Below are positions 24,388 through 33,836 of a stretch of DNA of 64,000 nt, in pieces; positions within the stretch are counted from its first letter, which is position 1; every line of letters begins with the position of its first letter. This DNA comes from Bacillota bacterium (GTDB lineage Bacteria > Bacillota > Clostridia > Acetivibrionales > JAFADI01). The position numbers were made by a program, and so were the translations under genes. The notes beneath the pieces were generated by a model. The model saw only the letters and a list, made by a program, of their open reading frames with translations, did not search any database and was not told the DNA's origin. Where the stretch lies: contig JAFADI010000012.1 of assembly GCA_023424965.1 (NCBI GenBank), forward strand, positions 1 to 64,000. The letters run 5' to 3'.

Positions 24388-25605
24388 CTATCCCGCCTGT
24401 CGCTCAAAGGCGGTTTTCACTTCTTCCCCTTCGTTGACAACATAGGTCCTGATACCCTTGTAGCCGAGTGTGGACAGCATTTTTTCCTCACCGGGCCTTT
24501 CTTCGCCGGACAGGTTCTCCGAGACCAAAACCAGGGCGAGATTGAAGCCGGAAGCCTTAAATTGGTGCAGCTTCTGACAGAGGGCTTCATTGATGCCGGA
24601 GGTCACAATGAGGATATTACGGCTTTGCTTTCTGCCTTTGACATATTCGTCCAGGATAAAGCCGATGTCAAACCTCCCGTTGAACTCCACTTCCGCCAGA
24701 ACCCCGTGGATTCTTTGAAACCCGTTCAAGTCCCTGGCTTCCACAGTTTTTATTTCACCGTCGCAGTAGGTGAGATGAACAGGTATCATACTTGACAGGC
24801 TGAGGTGGGCCAGGGCGGCAGTGGCTTCAATGACCTTGTCCTCAATTTGAAGCCGCTTTTCCGCCGGGCAGTCGGGCTGCTCCAGGTCCAGCAGTATTAC
24901 GGTTTCGGTGTCCAGGGTCTTTTCAAAATTTTTCACGATGAGTTCATTGCTCTTTGCCGTCAGCTTCCAATGGATTTTTTTGAGGGAATCTCCAAACACA
25001 TATTTCCGCATGTCCGCAATCATCACCATGTCGGTGTCATACTGGTTTGAAGACAGCAGGGATTGGGGGGAGATCACGCTCATGTTGCTCACATGGTCGA
25101 GAAAAACCACCTTCGGATATACCGCAACGGGCATGCGCAGGTTTCTTTTCCTGGTGAGCTTCATGATTCCGAGGAAATCCACAAAGATGACGGAGCTTAT
25201 TCCAATGCTGTGGAGCCCTCTGTATTTGCACTCCGTTTCAAAATAAACGGCATTCTGGGAAAAAGAGGGCAGCGAAAAGCTCTGGGTCTGGCATTGGCCG
25301 GAGGTAGAGGGATTCAGGCCGCAAAAAGTCATCTTTACCAGAGGGTAGAATAAAATGCTCTTATTGTTCAAGGTTACGATGAGCTTTATCACATCGCCCT
25401 TCATGATGAATTTCCTGTCGATGTCGATGGAGTACCGGAAGAAGATGCGCAAAGCAAGAAGATACACAAAAGATATTACCGGCAGGAACAGCACCGCATA
25501 AAAGAATGCATAGGCGATTCTTCCGCCAAAGAAGTAAACGAAAATGAGGGATAAAATAAAAGCTGCAAAATAAAAAAAACGGTTTGATTTCAAAATTTTT
25601 TTCAA
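24388..25605 (-). CDS. DUF58 family protein (VWA-like) of the MoxR operon
   Basis: 405-residue protein with two N-terminal membrane helices (FFYFAAFILSLIFVYFFGG and FYAVLFLPVISFVYLLAL) and a cytoplasmic part with the DUF58 signature around DMVMIADMRKYVFGDSLKKI / HWKLTAKSNELIVKNFE. A von Willebrand A-like fold follows (VILLDLEQPDC). The start is a TTG directly after the moxR stop, so translation is coupled. DUF58 proteins act with MoxR ATPases in poorly defined maturation or envelope processes; no enzyme activity is visible. Confidence 0.88.
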   Translation of the reverse strand: MKKILKSNRFFYFAAFILSLIFVYFFGGRIAYAFFYAVLFLPVISFVYLLALRIFFRYSIDIDRKFIMKGDVIKLIVTLNNKSILFYPLVKMTFCGLNPSTSGQCQTQSFSLPSFSQNAVYFETECKYRGLHSIGISSVIFVDFLGIMKLTRKRNLRMPVAVYPKVVFLDHVSNMSVISPQSLLSSNQYDTDMVMIADMRKYVFGDSLKKIHWKLTAKSNELIVKNFEKTLDTETVILLDLEQPDCPAEKRLQIEDKVIEATAALAHLSLSSMIPVHLTYCDGEIKTVEARDLNGFQRIHGVLAEVEFNGRFDIGFILDEYVKGRKQSRNILIVTSGINEALCQKLHQFKASGFNLALVLVSENLSGEERPGEEKMLSTLGYKGIRTYVVNEGEEVKTAFERQAG

Positions 25606-26547
25606 CTAATTCACCACCGGGATTTCTATGTCCGACAGGATGGAAGCAAGGATGTGCCCAGGTGAAACTTTCCTCAATTTAGCTTCCTGGGTCAGGATAA
25701 TCCTGTGGCCCAGAACCGGTTCGGACATTTTGATAATGTCGTCGGGTATAACATAATTCCTGCCGCTGTACAGCGCCCATGCCTGGGAAGCCCGCGAGAG
25801 CGCCAGAGAGCCTCTGGGGCTTGAACCGAGAGCAATTTCGGGATGGTTTCTCGTACTGCGGACGATATCTACAATAAACTTGTTCAGGCTTTTGTCCAGA
25901 TGGACCTCTTTCACCCTGTCCTGGATTGAAATAACGGCACTGCTGTCCACCGCAGGCTGCAAATCTGCCAGGGGGTTGACGGACCGGTACCTGGCGATGA
26001 TTTCTTCCTCTCCCTCGGCGGAAGGGTAGCCAATGGAAATTTTAATGAAAAACCTGTCGATCTGTGCTTCCGGCAGGGGATATGTACCAAGGTATTCGAT
26101 GGGGTTCTGGGTGGCCAGCACCATAAAGGGCCGGGGCAGCAAATAGGTTTGGCCGTCCACCGTGACCTGGTTTTCCTCCATCACTTCCAACAAGCTCGCC
26201 TGGGTTTTGGGGGAGGACCGGTTGATCTCATCGGCCAGGATCAACTGGCTCATGATGGCGCCGGGCCTGTATTCAAACTCTCCCGTTTTCTGGTTGAAAA
26301 CCGAAAAGCCGGTGATATCCGAGGGCAGTATGTCGGGAGTGAACTGTATCCTGTTGAAGGATGCGCTGATTGATTTTGCCAGTGCCGATACCAGGCTGGT
26401 TTTACCCACGCCGGGCACATCTTCTATTAAAACATGTCCGTTGCAAATGAGGGAAATGACAATGAGCTCAATGACCTCCTTCTTGTCCACCATAACCTTT
26501 TCAACGTTGCCTACGATTCGATTGAGCAATGCAATACTGTCGTCCAT
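25606..26547 (-). CDS. MoxR-family AAA+ ATPase
   Basis: 313-residue cytoplasmic AAA+ chaperone-like ATPase. It carries Walker A DVPGVGKTS, Walker B LILADEINRS, sensor region MVLATQNPIEYLGTYPLPEA and arginine finger context AQIDRFF, with a C-terminal lid ending in the usual winged segment. AAGGTGG precedes the ATG at 26547; the frame extends 16 codons further without support. It is first in the leftward operon with DUF58 and transglutaminase genes, the standard arrangement. It probably remodels the DUF58/transglutaminase partners or a membrane target. Confidence 0.93.
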   Translation of the reverse strand: MDDSIALLNRIVGNVEKVMVDKKEVIELIVISLICNGHVLIEDVPGVGKTSLVSALAKSISASFNRIQFTPDILPSDITGFSVFNQKTGEFEYRPGAIMSQLILADEINRSSPKTQASLLEVMEENQVTVDGQTYLLPRPFMVLATQNPIEYLGTYPLPEAQIDRFFIKISIGYPSAEGEEEIIARYRSVNPLADLQPAVDSSAVISIQDRVKEVHLDKSLNKFIVDIVRSTRNHPEIALGSSPRGSLALSRASQAWALYSGRNYVIPDDIIKMSEPVLGHRIILTQEAKLRKVSPGHILASILSDIEIPVVN

Positions 26548-26721
26548 AATGTTCCACCTTGTAAGAAATAGTCTGTTTTTTGATACATATACCACTATTT
26601 TATAAAATTTATATGTTGTATTTATGTATTATTTATTAATAAATTATGAATTATTTGTACCGTGGTAAAATGGCATTGTTTATTCCAAAAAGGCTTCAAA
26701 GCACCCAGCGCAATAGTGCGA

Positions 26722-26750
26722 TTGTAAAACCACGGTATTTTCTTTATACT
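26722..26750 (+). promoter_or_regulatory. Predicted sigma-A promoter of the SGNH esterase gene
   Basis: TTGTAA (26722-26727), 17-bp spacer, TATACT (26745-26750), 37 bp before the start codon. Confidence 0.65.
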
Positions 26751-26787
26751 AGGAACTGATACAACGATTTACGAAAAGGAAGTGGTG

Positions 26788-27432
26788 ATGAGCATGAAAA
26801 ACATTCTATGCTTTGGAGACTCCAATACCTGGGGCTACAATCCTGCAGACGGCAGCCGGTTCCCCCACGACGTGAGGTGGACAGGGGTCCTGAAGCGGCT
26901 GCTGGGTGAAAGCTGCAACGTGATTGAAGAAGGGCTCAGCGGACGTACGACGGTTTTTGATGACAAAGTGGAAGAGGGACGGTGCGGAAGGAATGTGGTT
27001 TCCATCCTGCTGTGGTCCCACATGCCCCTGGACATGGTTGTTGTGATGCTGGGGACCAACGACATGAAAAAGCGTTTCGCCGCCACGCCTCTGGACAGTG
27101 CCCTGGGCCTGGAGCTCATAATAAAGGACATGAAAAGGAGCGAAGCGGGTCTTGGCGGCAGGGCGCCGGAAATCCTTGTCATTTCCCCCGTGCCGATGAG
27201 CGACGGGTGGATGGAGGGCAGCAATGGAGAGGAAATGTTCGGCATGCAGGCAACCGTGAAAAGCAAAGGCCTTGCACGGCACTACAGGGACGTTGCTGAA
27301 AGGCAGGGCTGCCACTTCCTTGATGCAGGGAAAGTCATCCGCGTGTCGGAGATCGACTGCATCCATTTTGAGGCGGAAGGGCATGAAAAGCTGGCCCATG
27401 CCATTGCAAAAAAGATCGGCCAGATCCTATAG
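26788..27432 (+). CDS. SGNH/GDSL-family esterase
   Basis: 214-residue hydrolase with no signal peptide, so probably cytoplasmic. Block I FGDSNTWGYNP holds the nucleophile Ser12; LSGRTT carries the block II Gly; MLGTNDMKKRF carries the block III Asn; and DCIHFEAEGHEKL near the C-terminus carries the Asp-x-x-His. The pattern resembles arylesterases and carbohydrate acetylesterases. AAAAGGA at 26774-26780 favours the ATG at 26788; ATG at 26794 is also possible. It stands alone behind its own promoter. Deacetylation of imported oligosaccharides is a reasonable guess given the rest of the window, but not proven. Confidence 0.9.
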   Translation: MSMKNILCFGDSNTWGYNPADGSRFPHDVRWTGVLKRLLGESCNVIEEGLSGRTTVFDDKVEEGRCGRNVVSILLWSHMPLDMVVVMLGTNDMKKRFAATPLDSALGLELIIKDMKRSEAGLGGRAPEILVISPVPMSDGWMEGSNGEEMFGMQATVKSKGLARHYRDVAERQGCHFLDAGKVIRVSEIDCIHFEAEGHEKLAHAIAKKIGQIL

Positions 27433-27534
27433 GAATATTGCCACATTTCTGCGGAGATTTTTCAAAAAACCTTATGGTATAGTTTAAGGATAAGGTTTGA
27501 CAAGGGACAGGTAAAATGATTTCAGAGGGCAGAA

Positions 27535-29544
27535 ATGATGGATGGATTAAAACGGAATCTACACCGGATAATTTTGCTGCTGATACTTTTGATCAGCGGT
27601 TTCTACAGCCTTTGGGGGAGCTGGAATGAGGGCTGGTCCAACTGGTACTATGCGGCGGCTGTCAAAAGCATGCTTCAAAGCGGACACAACTTTTTCTTCG
27701 CAGCCTTTGATCCCGGCGGCTTCATTACGGTTGACAAGCCGCCTCTGGGGCTGTGGTTTCAAACCCTGAGCGCCATGGTGCTCGGCTTTCACGGGTGGAG
27801 CCTGATTCTCCCCGGCGCCCTTTCAACCCTTGTCTCCATTCTGCTGGTTTACCACCTTGTACAACGGTCCTTCGGAAAAACCGCAGGACTGTTTTCGGCC
27901 CTGGTTATGGCGTTAACCCCCGTTCTCCAGGCCGTAAGCCGTATCAACAACCTGGATGCACCTCTGATCATGACCCTGCTCTTTGCGGCATGGGCCCTGG
28001 TGGTGGCGGCGGAAAAGGGCAGTTTTCCTTTGCTGCTCCTGTCCACGGCCCTGGTGGGGCTGGGCTATAACATCAAAATGCTGGAGGCCTATATGGTACT
28101 GCCGGCTTTTTATATTCTTTACCTTATAATGTCCCCCCGCAAGTTCTACACAAGAGTGCTGCACCTGATTGGTGCCGGAGCGGTCCTGCTGGCCGTGTCC
28201 CTGTCCTGGTCGGTGGCGGTGGATTTGACGCCTGCCGGTCAAAGGCCTTACATCGGAGGCAGCAGCACCAACTCCACCATCGAACTGGCCCTCGGATACA
28301 ACGGCATACAGAGGGTTTTGCCCTCAAGGGACACCGGCATAACGGCGCCTTCCCCCAGAAACGGCGGCGATGGGAGGCCCGGGGCCTTTCAAAACCGGAG
28401 GCCCGGTGGGCCCGAGGACGGCAGGGGAGTAGGACGGGGTGGGCAGGATCCGTCAGCGGGAGGACCTGCGGCCCCGGGCGCGGTGTCCGGTACCGGAGGC
28501 AGGCAGGTGAGGCCGGCTTCCGGCGGAGGTTCCGGTACCGTGGGCCTGTGGGGAGGACAGCAGGGACTGTCCAGGATATTTAACCGGGAGCTGGGAACCC
28601 AGATCAGCTGGCTTTTGCCCCTGGCTCTGTCCGGAGTTCTCATGGGGCTTTTACAGGCCCGGAGGGAGGAGGCGGGCTATCGGAGGAAACTGCTTGGAGC
28701 CCTTCTTTTCTGGGGGATGTGGCTGGCCCCCATGCTGGCCTATTTCAGCATTTCCTCCTTCTTCCACCCATACTATACCTCCATTCTGGCACCGGGCATT
28801 GCGGCCCTTTCCGGCATAGGACTCCACGGCATGTGGAAGGCCTACCTGCAGCCGGGCCGGAAGGGCTATGTGCTTCCAGCGGCACTGGTGGCAAACGCCT
28901 GTGTACAGGGACTCCTGCTGTCTTATTATCCCTCCTGGGGGAGAATCCTCGTCCCCATCGTATGCGGAATTTGTATCACGGCGGCGGCTGTGCTGGCGGG
29001 CCTGAAATTTTACCGGAGGAATTCCGGCAACGCCATGGTAAAATCCCTGGTGGCGGTATGCCTTTACGCACTGCTTGTTGGGCCTGTCCTCTGGGCCTAT
29101 ACCCCCATTCTCTATGGAATCAGCAATAAAACCTTGCCTTACAGCGGTCCTGACCTGCCGGGAGCTCCCGATATCGTCTTTCCACAGACGGTAGACGGGT
29201 ATTCCAGCCTGTCCCGCTTTCTGCTGGACAACCGGCGGGGAGAGAAATATCTCATTGCCGTGCCCCGTGCGGTGGACGCGGCTCCCATCATCCTGGAGAC
29301 CGGTATGCCCGTTATAACGGCAGGGGGCTTCATGGGCACCGATAAGGCTTTGACGGTCGAAACCCTTGAAGAGCTGGTAGGTGCGGGTGAAATAAGGTAT
29401 GTGCTTTTGAGCAGCAAGGATGGGTCCATGGGACAGGAGATAAGCCGCTGGGTGATGGAGCATGGCAAAGCGGTGACAATTGCCGGCGGGGAGACCAGGG
29501 TTTACGATTTGAAGCCGGGGAGGGATAGCGATGGGACGCAGTAA
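27535..29544 (+). CDS. GT39/ArnT-like membrane glycosyltransferase with Gly/Arg/Pro-rich insert
   Basis: 669-residue integral membrane protein with many hydrophobic helices. The N-terminal region fits polyprenyl-phosphate-sugar transferases: an acidic first loop (WNEGWSNWYY), VDKPPLGLWFQTL and ALTPVLQAVSRINNLDAPL. Such enzymes move a sugar from a lipid-phosphate donor to a surface acceptor on the outer face. Residues ~270-345 (about 28345-28570) are a low-complexity stretch of Gly, Arg, Pro and Ala between helices, presumably an extracytoplasmic loop. The C-terminal ~150 residues are soluble and outward facing. It overlaps the next glycosyltransferase gene by 14 bp, so the two are co-translated. 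The acceptor is unknown. Confidence 0.85.
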   Translation: MMDGLKRNLHRIILLLILLISGFYSLWGSWNEGWSNWYYAAAVKSMLQSGHNFFFAAFDPGGFITVDKPPLGLWFQTLSAMVLGFHGWSLILPGALSTLVSILLVYHLVQRSFGKTAGLFSALVMALTPVLQAVSRINNLDAPLIMTLLFAAWALVVAAEKGSFPLLLLSTALVGLGYNIKMLEAYMVLPAFYILYLIMSPRKFYTRVLHLIGAGAVLLAVSLSWSVAVDLTPAGQRPYIGGSSTNSTIELALGYNGIQRVLPSRDTGITAPSPRNGGDGRPGAFQNRRPGGPEDGRGVGRGGQDPSAGGPAAPGAVSGTGGRQVRPASGGGSGTVGLWGGQQGLSRIFNRELGTQISWLLPLALSGVLMGLLQARREEAGYRRKLLGALLFWGMWLAPMLAYFSISSFFHPYYTSILAPGIAALSGIGLHGMWKAYLQPGRKGYVLPAALVANACVQGLLLSYYPSWGRILVPIVCGICITAAAVLAGLKFYRRNSGNAMVKSLVAVCLYALLVGPVLWAYTPILYGISNKTLPYSGPDLPGAPDIVFPQTVDGYSSLSRFLLDNRRGEKYLIAVPRAVDAAPIILETGMPVITAGGFMGTDKALTVETLEELVGAGEIRYVLLSSKDGSMGQEISRWVMEHGKAVTIAGGETRVYDLKPGRDSDGTQ

Positions 29545-31144
29545 AAAATATTTGTTTTATCTCTTTTTGCTTTTGATGGTACTGGGCTCTGCCATTTTAT
29601 GCGGGTATGCCCTCCAGAACTACCGGGGGACGGAGAGGGCACCCATTGGAAACGAAGGGCGCAGTTTTTCCGGCCCCGGAAGAAACGGTGATCCGGGCGG
29701 AAATCAATTGCCCGCGGAAAGAAATGGAAGGCAGCAGGGGGAATTCCGCGGCGGAGGACAGCTCCGGGAGGTACAGCCTGGAAACAGGAATTCCGGAGGG
29801 CCAACGCAGCCTCCCGGGAGAGGCCCCAATCGTGGAAATGTAGGGACGGGGTCAAGCTATGCCCTTGCATTGAATACATACGCAGTGATTTTTTTCAGCC
29901 TGTTTGCCGCGGTCTATTTTATCTTCAAACACAGGAAGTTAAAAACCCATCCCGCCAGCGGACGGCTGCTTATTCTGACGCTGCTGGGGGTGGGACTGCT
30001 ACTGCGGATTGCATCCGCCACCCTGATGGAGGGCCATCCTTACGACATGGGCCTTTTTAAAAGCTGGGCCACCACGGCTGCAGGCAACCTGTTTCAGGTC
30101 TATTCGTCGGGCACCGCCAGTGACTATCCCCCTCTGTACATGTATGTCCTCTATGTCATCGGCAAGCTGGCCGGCATTCCCGCCTTAAGCGGCTATTTTT
30201 CCATCCTTGTCAAGCTGCCGTCCATGCTGGCGGACATTGCTGTCTCCCTGCTTCTCTACAGGCTGGCAAAGAAACATCTGTCCGCCGGGGCGGGGGTCCT
30301 GGTGTCGGCCTTCTATCTATTCAACCCGGCGGTCCTTATCAATTCCGCCTTCTGGGGGCAGGTGGACTCCTTTTTCACCCTCCTGGTGGTTGGGGCATTG
30401 TACCTGCTCTCCTCCAAAAAGCTTGCCTTTGCATCCGCATTGTTTACCGCAGCGGTATTGATGAAGCCCCAGGGGATTATTTTCCTTCCGGTGCTCTTCT
30501 TTGAGCTTGTACGGCAGAAGAGCCTGAAGGCCTTTGTGAAGGCCGGAATCTCCGCCCTGGTGACAGCCCTGGCGGTGGTACTTCCCTTTGCCTTGAAGGA
30601 GGGGCCGCTGTGGATTTTCAACCTCTTTTTCGGTACCATCGGGGAGTATCCCTACGCCTCCGTCAATGCCTTCAATTTCTTCAGCCTTCTGGGAGGGAAC
30701 TATACCAGGGATTCGGCAACCCTCTTTTTATTCAGCTATCATACCTGGGGAATGGCCTTCATTGTGATTGCCACCGTCTTTTCCTGGTGGATATACGCCA
30801 GGGGAAAGGATTCCCGCTACGCTTTTGCCGCAGCCCTTTTCCTCATTGCGGGAGTGTTCACCTTTTCTGCCAGAATGCATGAGCGGTATTTGTTCCCCGC
30901 CGCAGCCCTTGCGGTTATGGCCTTCCTGCATCTCCGAGATAAAAGGTTCCTTCTGCTGGCCGCCGGCTTCAGCGGGACCATCTACGCCAACACCCAGGCT
31001 GTTCTTTTCGGAGCGCTGGGCGGTTCCCGCACCATGAGCCCTGTGATGGTCATTACCTCCGTCTGCAACATCCTGCTGGCGGTTTACCTGGGAAAGGTGC
31101 TGTTTGACATTGCCGTCAGGAAGAAGCCCCGGCTCTTTGGTTAA
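29531..31144 (+). CDS. Membrane glycosyltransferase (GT87/mannosyltransferase-like) with low-complexity loop
   Basis: 537-residue polytopic membrane protein starting 14 bp inside the previous gene. After a first helix (YLFYLFLLLMVLGSAILCGY), residues ~33-105 form a Gly/Arg/Asn/Pro-rich loop with no hydrophobic segment. A bank of about ten helices follows, with GHPYDMGLFKSWATTAAGNL (an Asp in the first large loop, as in GT-C enzymes), SDYPPLYMYVLYVIGKL and FWGQVDSFFTLL. This layout matches lipid-linked-sugar transferases of the GT-C fold. The last 29 bp overlap the 3' end of the convergent AraC sensor gene. It presumably works with the preceding transferase on one cell-surface glycan. Confidence 0.82.
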   Translation: MGRSKKYLFYLFLLLMVLGSAILCGYALQNYRGTERAPIGNEGRSFSGPGRNGDPGGNQLPAERNGRQQGEFRGGGQLREVQPGNRNSGGPTQPPGRGPNRGNVGTGSSYALALNTYAVIFFSLFAAVYFIFKHRKLKTHPASGRLLILTLLGVGLLLRIASATLMEGHPYDMGLFKSWATTAAGNLFQVYSSGTASDYPPLYMYVLYVIGKLAGIPALSGYFSILVKLPSMLADIAVSLLLYRLAKKHLSAGAGVLVSAFYLFNPAVLINSAFWGQVDSFFTLLVVGALYLLSSKKLAFASALFTAAVLMKPQGIIFLPVLFFELVRQKSLKAFVKAGISALVTALAVVLPFALKEGPLWIFNLFFGTIGEYPYASVNAFNFFSLLGGNYTRDSATLFLFSYHTWGMAFIVIATVFSWWIYARGKDSRYAFAAALFLIAGVFTFSARMHERYLFPAAALAVMAFLHLRDKRFLLLAAGFSGTIYANTQAVLFGALGGSRTMSPVMVITSVCNILLAVYLGKVLFDIAVRKKPRLFG

Positions 31145-33440
31145 TCACATATTCCCTGTAGGCCGAGGGTGTCAGTCCCACATCTTTTTTAAAAACGGTA
31201 CTGAAGTGGCTTAGGTTGGTAAAGCCGATGGACGCCGGAATATCGCTGATTTTGCTGTCCGGCAGGCACAAAAGCTCCTTGGCCTTGTTGATGCGGACCT
31301 GCCGGATGTAGTCGTTCACGTATAAGCCGCTGATTTCCTTGAAGATTCGGGTGAAGTAGGAAGGCGTATAGCCTGCCATGTCCGCAATCAATTCCACCGA
31401 CAGGCTCATGTTGTGGTAATGGGCCTTGATGTACTCCTGCATTTTCTCTACTGCCTTGAAGTGTTTATTGCTTTTTAGCTGGTTGATTTGCTCGACGATC
31501 TGCTGGTATTCGTCGAAGATGGAAATCAGCCAGTTTTTTGCCTGCTCCAGGGTCTGCAGCTCGGAAAAGATGCTGCTGAATTCGTCAAAATTCAGGAAAC
31601 GCTTGCTGCTTTCCTGGCTTGTGACCTGGTTGATGGTCTTGATGCAGGAGGTCATGACCTGGAACAGGACCGACACCACTTCGGAGTAGTAGTAATTTCC
31701 CAGCAGCTCGATAAAATCATTCAACGTGTTGAGAAAGGTGACCCTTTTGTTTGCCCGGATGGAGGCGGTCAACGTGTCCTCGATCTCCTTGGGATAGGAG
31801 AGGTTTGCGCTCAATTTCTCAAATACCAGCTGCTTGTAAATGGTCAGGTTTTGTCCCAGGACAAACCGGTGCTTCACCATCTCCATCGCTTTCCGGTAGG
31901 CCCCCGTACAGTCTCCGATGCTGTCCGCCGCTCCTCCGATTCCCGCCGTGAGCGTTATGTGGAAGGTCTGGTCCGATACGCTCCTGATTTTGTCGATGGA
32001 GGAGAGAAGCGTATGGAAGTTGTTTTCTTCGGTTATTTTATAATTCAGGAGCAGTGCGATTTCCCCTTCGAACATTTTCACAACTTCACACTGAAATTCC
32101 TCCTTCAGCAGTTCGGGGATGATTTTGCACAGGGAGGCTTCGTAAATAAGCCGGCTGTTGTCGTCGATGCCGGTATGGCTGTCGATTTTGAGGCACACCA
32201 GGATCAAGGTGGAAAACTCCACCTTCAGGCTGCAGTCGGACAGCTCCTGCTTTGCCAGCTCAGGGGTAATGCCGGATTCCAGCAGCAGTCTCAGGATATT
32301 CTCCTTATGCCGGCTACAGTTGTTCTCATTTTTGTCCTCCAGGGCCCGGAGGTGCTCCGTGGTCTCTTCGAATACCTTTGAAATCATGTCGGTTTCCGCC
32401 ATGCTGGGGGCATGCTCCCCGAACCTTGAACTTGCAAACTTTTCTGTCACCCTTTTCAAAGGCAACGACAGCCTGCTGGATAAGAAATAGCCGGAAAGGC
32501 TGAATATTAAAGCAATGAGGAGGCTTATGACGATAAAGGTGGTACGGGCCTTGGCGATGGGCATTGTTATGCTGTTCAAGGATTTGATGTTGATAATATA
32601 GAGGCCCGATTCCATGTTCTTCACATAGGTGATGAGCTTATTGTCGTTGCCCACCCGGAGCCTGAAGCTGCCTTTGTACTCTTTGTCCTCCCGTATTTTC
32701 CTGTAGTATGGCTCCTCCGATGCGGAGACGGGGTTTATATAGTCATAGGGATTGAAGATGACTTTGCCGCTGTCGTCGGTAACAATGGTAATGCCCTCCA
32801 GCTTCCCGAAGAGCTTTTTTTCTATTTCCTCCCGGTCAAGATTGATGGCGGCCAGGTTCCGGTTGGTGGAGTCGTTGAGGGCAGAGCCCCTGTAAACGAT
32901 GGAAAGGGTACGGTTGATCTGGTCGATGCCGGTGGTGCTGTTGGCGGTTATCGTACTCAATACAAAGTTGAAGTCGCTTCTGGTATTGGGGCTGTCCAGC
33001 TTTTCTCTGGCAAACTGCGACACGTCGATCCCCGCTTTTCCGGCAAAGATAGGGTAGTCATAGGACTGGTTGTATAAGGAAATGGAATAGAAAAAGGGAC
33101 TGGTGTACTGGACCTGTTTCAGGTAGCTATCCGTCCGGTTAAGGATGAGCGGGTCGAAGTTGGAGAAAAAAAGAAAGGCATTGATATCCGGGTTCTCTTT
33201 TAAAAGCCGGAAAAGGTTTCGTGTCTGGGAGAACAGGCTGTCAAATTCCGTATTGACCCTGTCCAGGTCATTGGCGGCCACCAGGGTCAATTCGTTGTTG
33301 ATGGTATTGATGTACATGCTTGAAAAAATCAACGTGGTTGACAGCACGATCAGGATTGTGAGGGCAATAAAAGAAAAAAGCAGCTTTGAATGGAGCGATT
33401 TACCGATGGCGGGCATCCAGGCCCTGAGATTTTCCAGCAT
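31116..33440 (-). CDS. Membrane-anchored AraC-type sensor regulator (Cache-like domain plus HTH)
   Basis: 774-residue protein: TM1 at ~20-42, an extracytoplasmic domain of ~250 residues resembling double-Cache sensors, TM2 at ~300-322 (FIVISLLIALIFSLSGYFLS), a HAMP-like stretch, a long cytoplasmic linker of about 300 residues, and a C-terminal AraC domain (SVELIADMAGYTPSYFTRIF, ISDIPASIGFTNLSHFSTVF, LTPSAYREY). It lacks kinase and receiver motifs, so an outside ligand would act on DNA binding directly. GGGAAAGGA precedes the ATG at 33440; the frame runs 28 codons further without a better site. It is divergent from the CUT1 transporter operon at 33837 and is its likely activator, as is usual for this family. 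Confidence 0.9.
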   Translation of the reverse strand: MLENLRAWMPAIGKSLHSKLLFSFIALTILIVLSTTLIFSSMYINTINNELTLVAANDLDRVNTEFDSLFSQTRNLFRLLKENPDINAFLFFSNFDPLILNRTDSYLKQVQYTSPFFYSISLYNQSYDYPIFAGKAGIDVSQFAREKLDSPNTRSDFNFVLSTITANSTTGIDQINRTLSIVYRGSALNDSTNRNLAAINLDREEIEKKLFGKLEGITIVTDDSGKVIFNPYDYINPVSASEEPYYRKIREDKEYKGSFRLRVGNDNKLITYVKNMESGLYIINIKSLNSITMPIAKARTTFIVISLLIALIFSLSGYFLSSRLSLPLKRVTEKFASSRFGEHAPSMAETDMISKVFEETTEHLRALEDKNENNCSRHKENILRLLLESGITPELAKQELSDCSLKVEFSTLILVCLKIDSHTGIDDNSRLIYEASLCKIIPELLKEEFQCEVVKMFEGEIALLLNYKITEENNFHTLLSSIDKIRSVSDQTFHITLTAGIGGAADSIGDCTGAYRKAMEMVKHRFVLGQNLTIYKQLVFEKLSANLSYPKEIEDTLTASIRANKRVTFLNTLNDFIELLGNYYYSEVVSVLFQVMTSCIKTINQVTSQESSKRFLNFDEFSSIFSELQTLEQAKNWLISIFDEYQQIVEQINQLKSNKHFKAVEKMQEYIKAHYHNMSLSVELIADMAGYTPSYFTRIFKEISGLYVNDYIRQVRINKAKELLCLPDSKISDIPASIGFTNLSHFSTVFKKDVGLTPSAYREYVINQRAGASS

Positions 33441-33836
33441 TGATTCCTTTCCCCCAATAATCATAATAAATAACGGCCCTATGTGCGTGCTGCTTTCAAG
33501 TAAATTTCTTTTTTCCACTATCATATTACATAACTTCTTATAAAAAAATTGGTTTTTTTTGTTTTTACTTCGATATTTTTACCCCGCGGGAAGAGCGATG
33601 GGGAATAAGGCTCTGGCGGCGGGTTCGAAGGCTGTTCTTCTGAAATGAATTTTTCAAATTCGAAACACTTTTACCTTTTCCGAAAGTCCGTTTTTGCTTT
33701 TTTGAAAACACATTCCTCAATCCCGTGATTTTAATTCCCCGCCTCCCGGCTTATCATGAAATGGACCCGGAGCGTTGCATACAACGACAGGCGATTGTAA
33801 AACAAATCCAATGATTTTCAGGACAGGGGAAGATTT
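33441..33836. other. Divergent intergenic region (396 bp), no gene
   Basis: Non-coding spacer between the sensor-regulator and the transporter operon. A small perfect palindrome, GAATTT TTC AAATTC, lies at 33647-33661 and could be a regulator site. A weak promoter candidate for the transporter is TTGCAT, 17 bp, TAAAAC about 40 bp before the first gene. Nothing else is recognisable. Confidence 0.5.
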
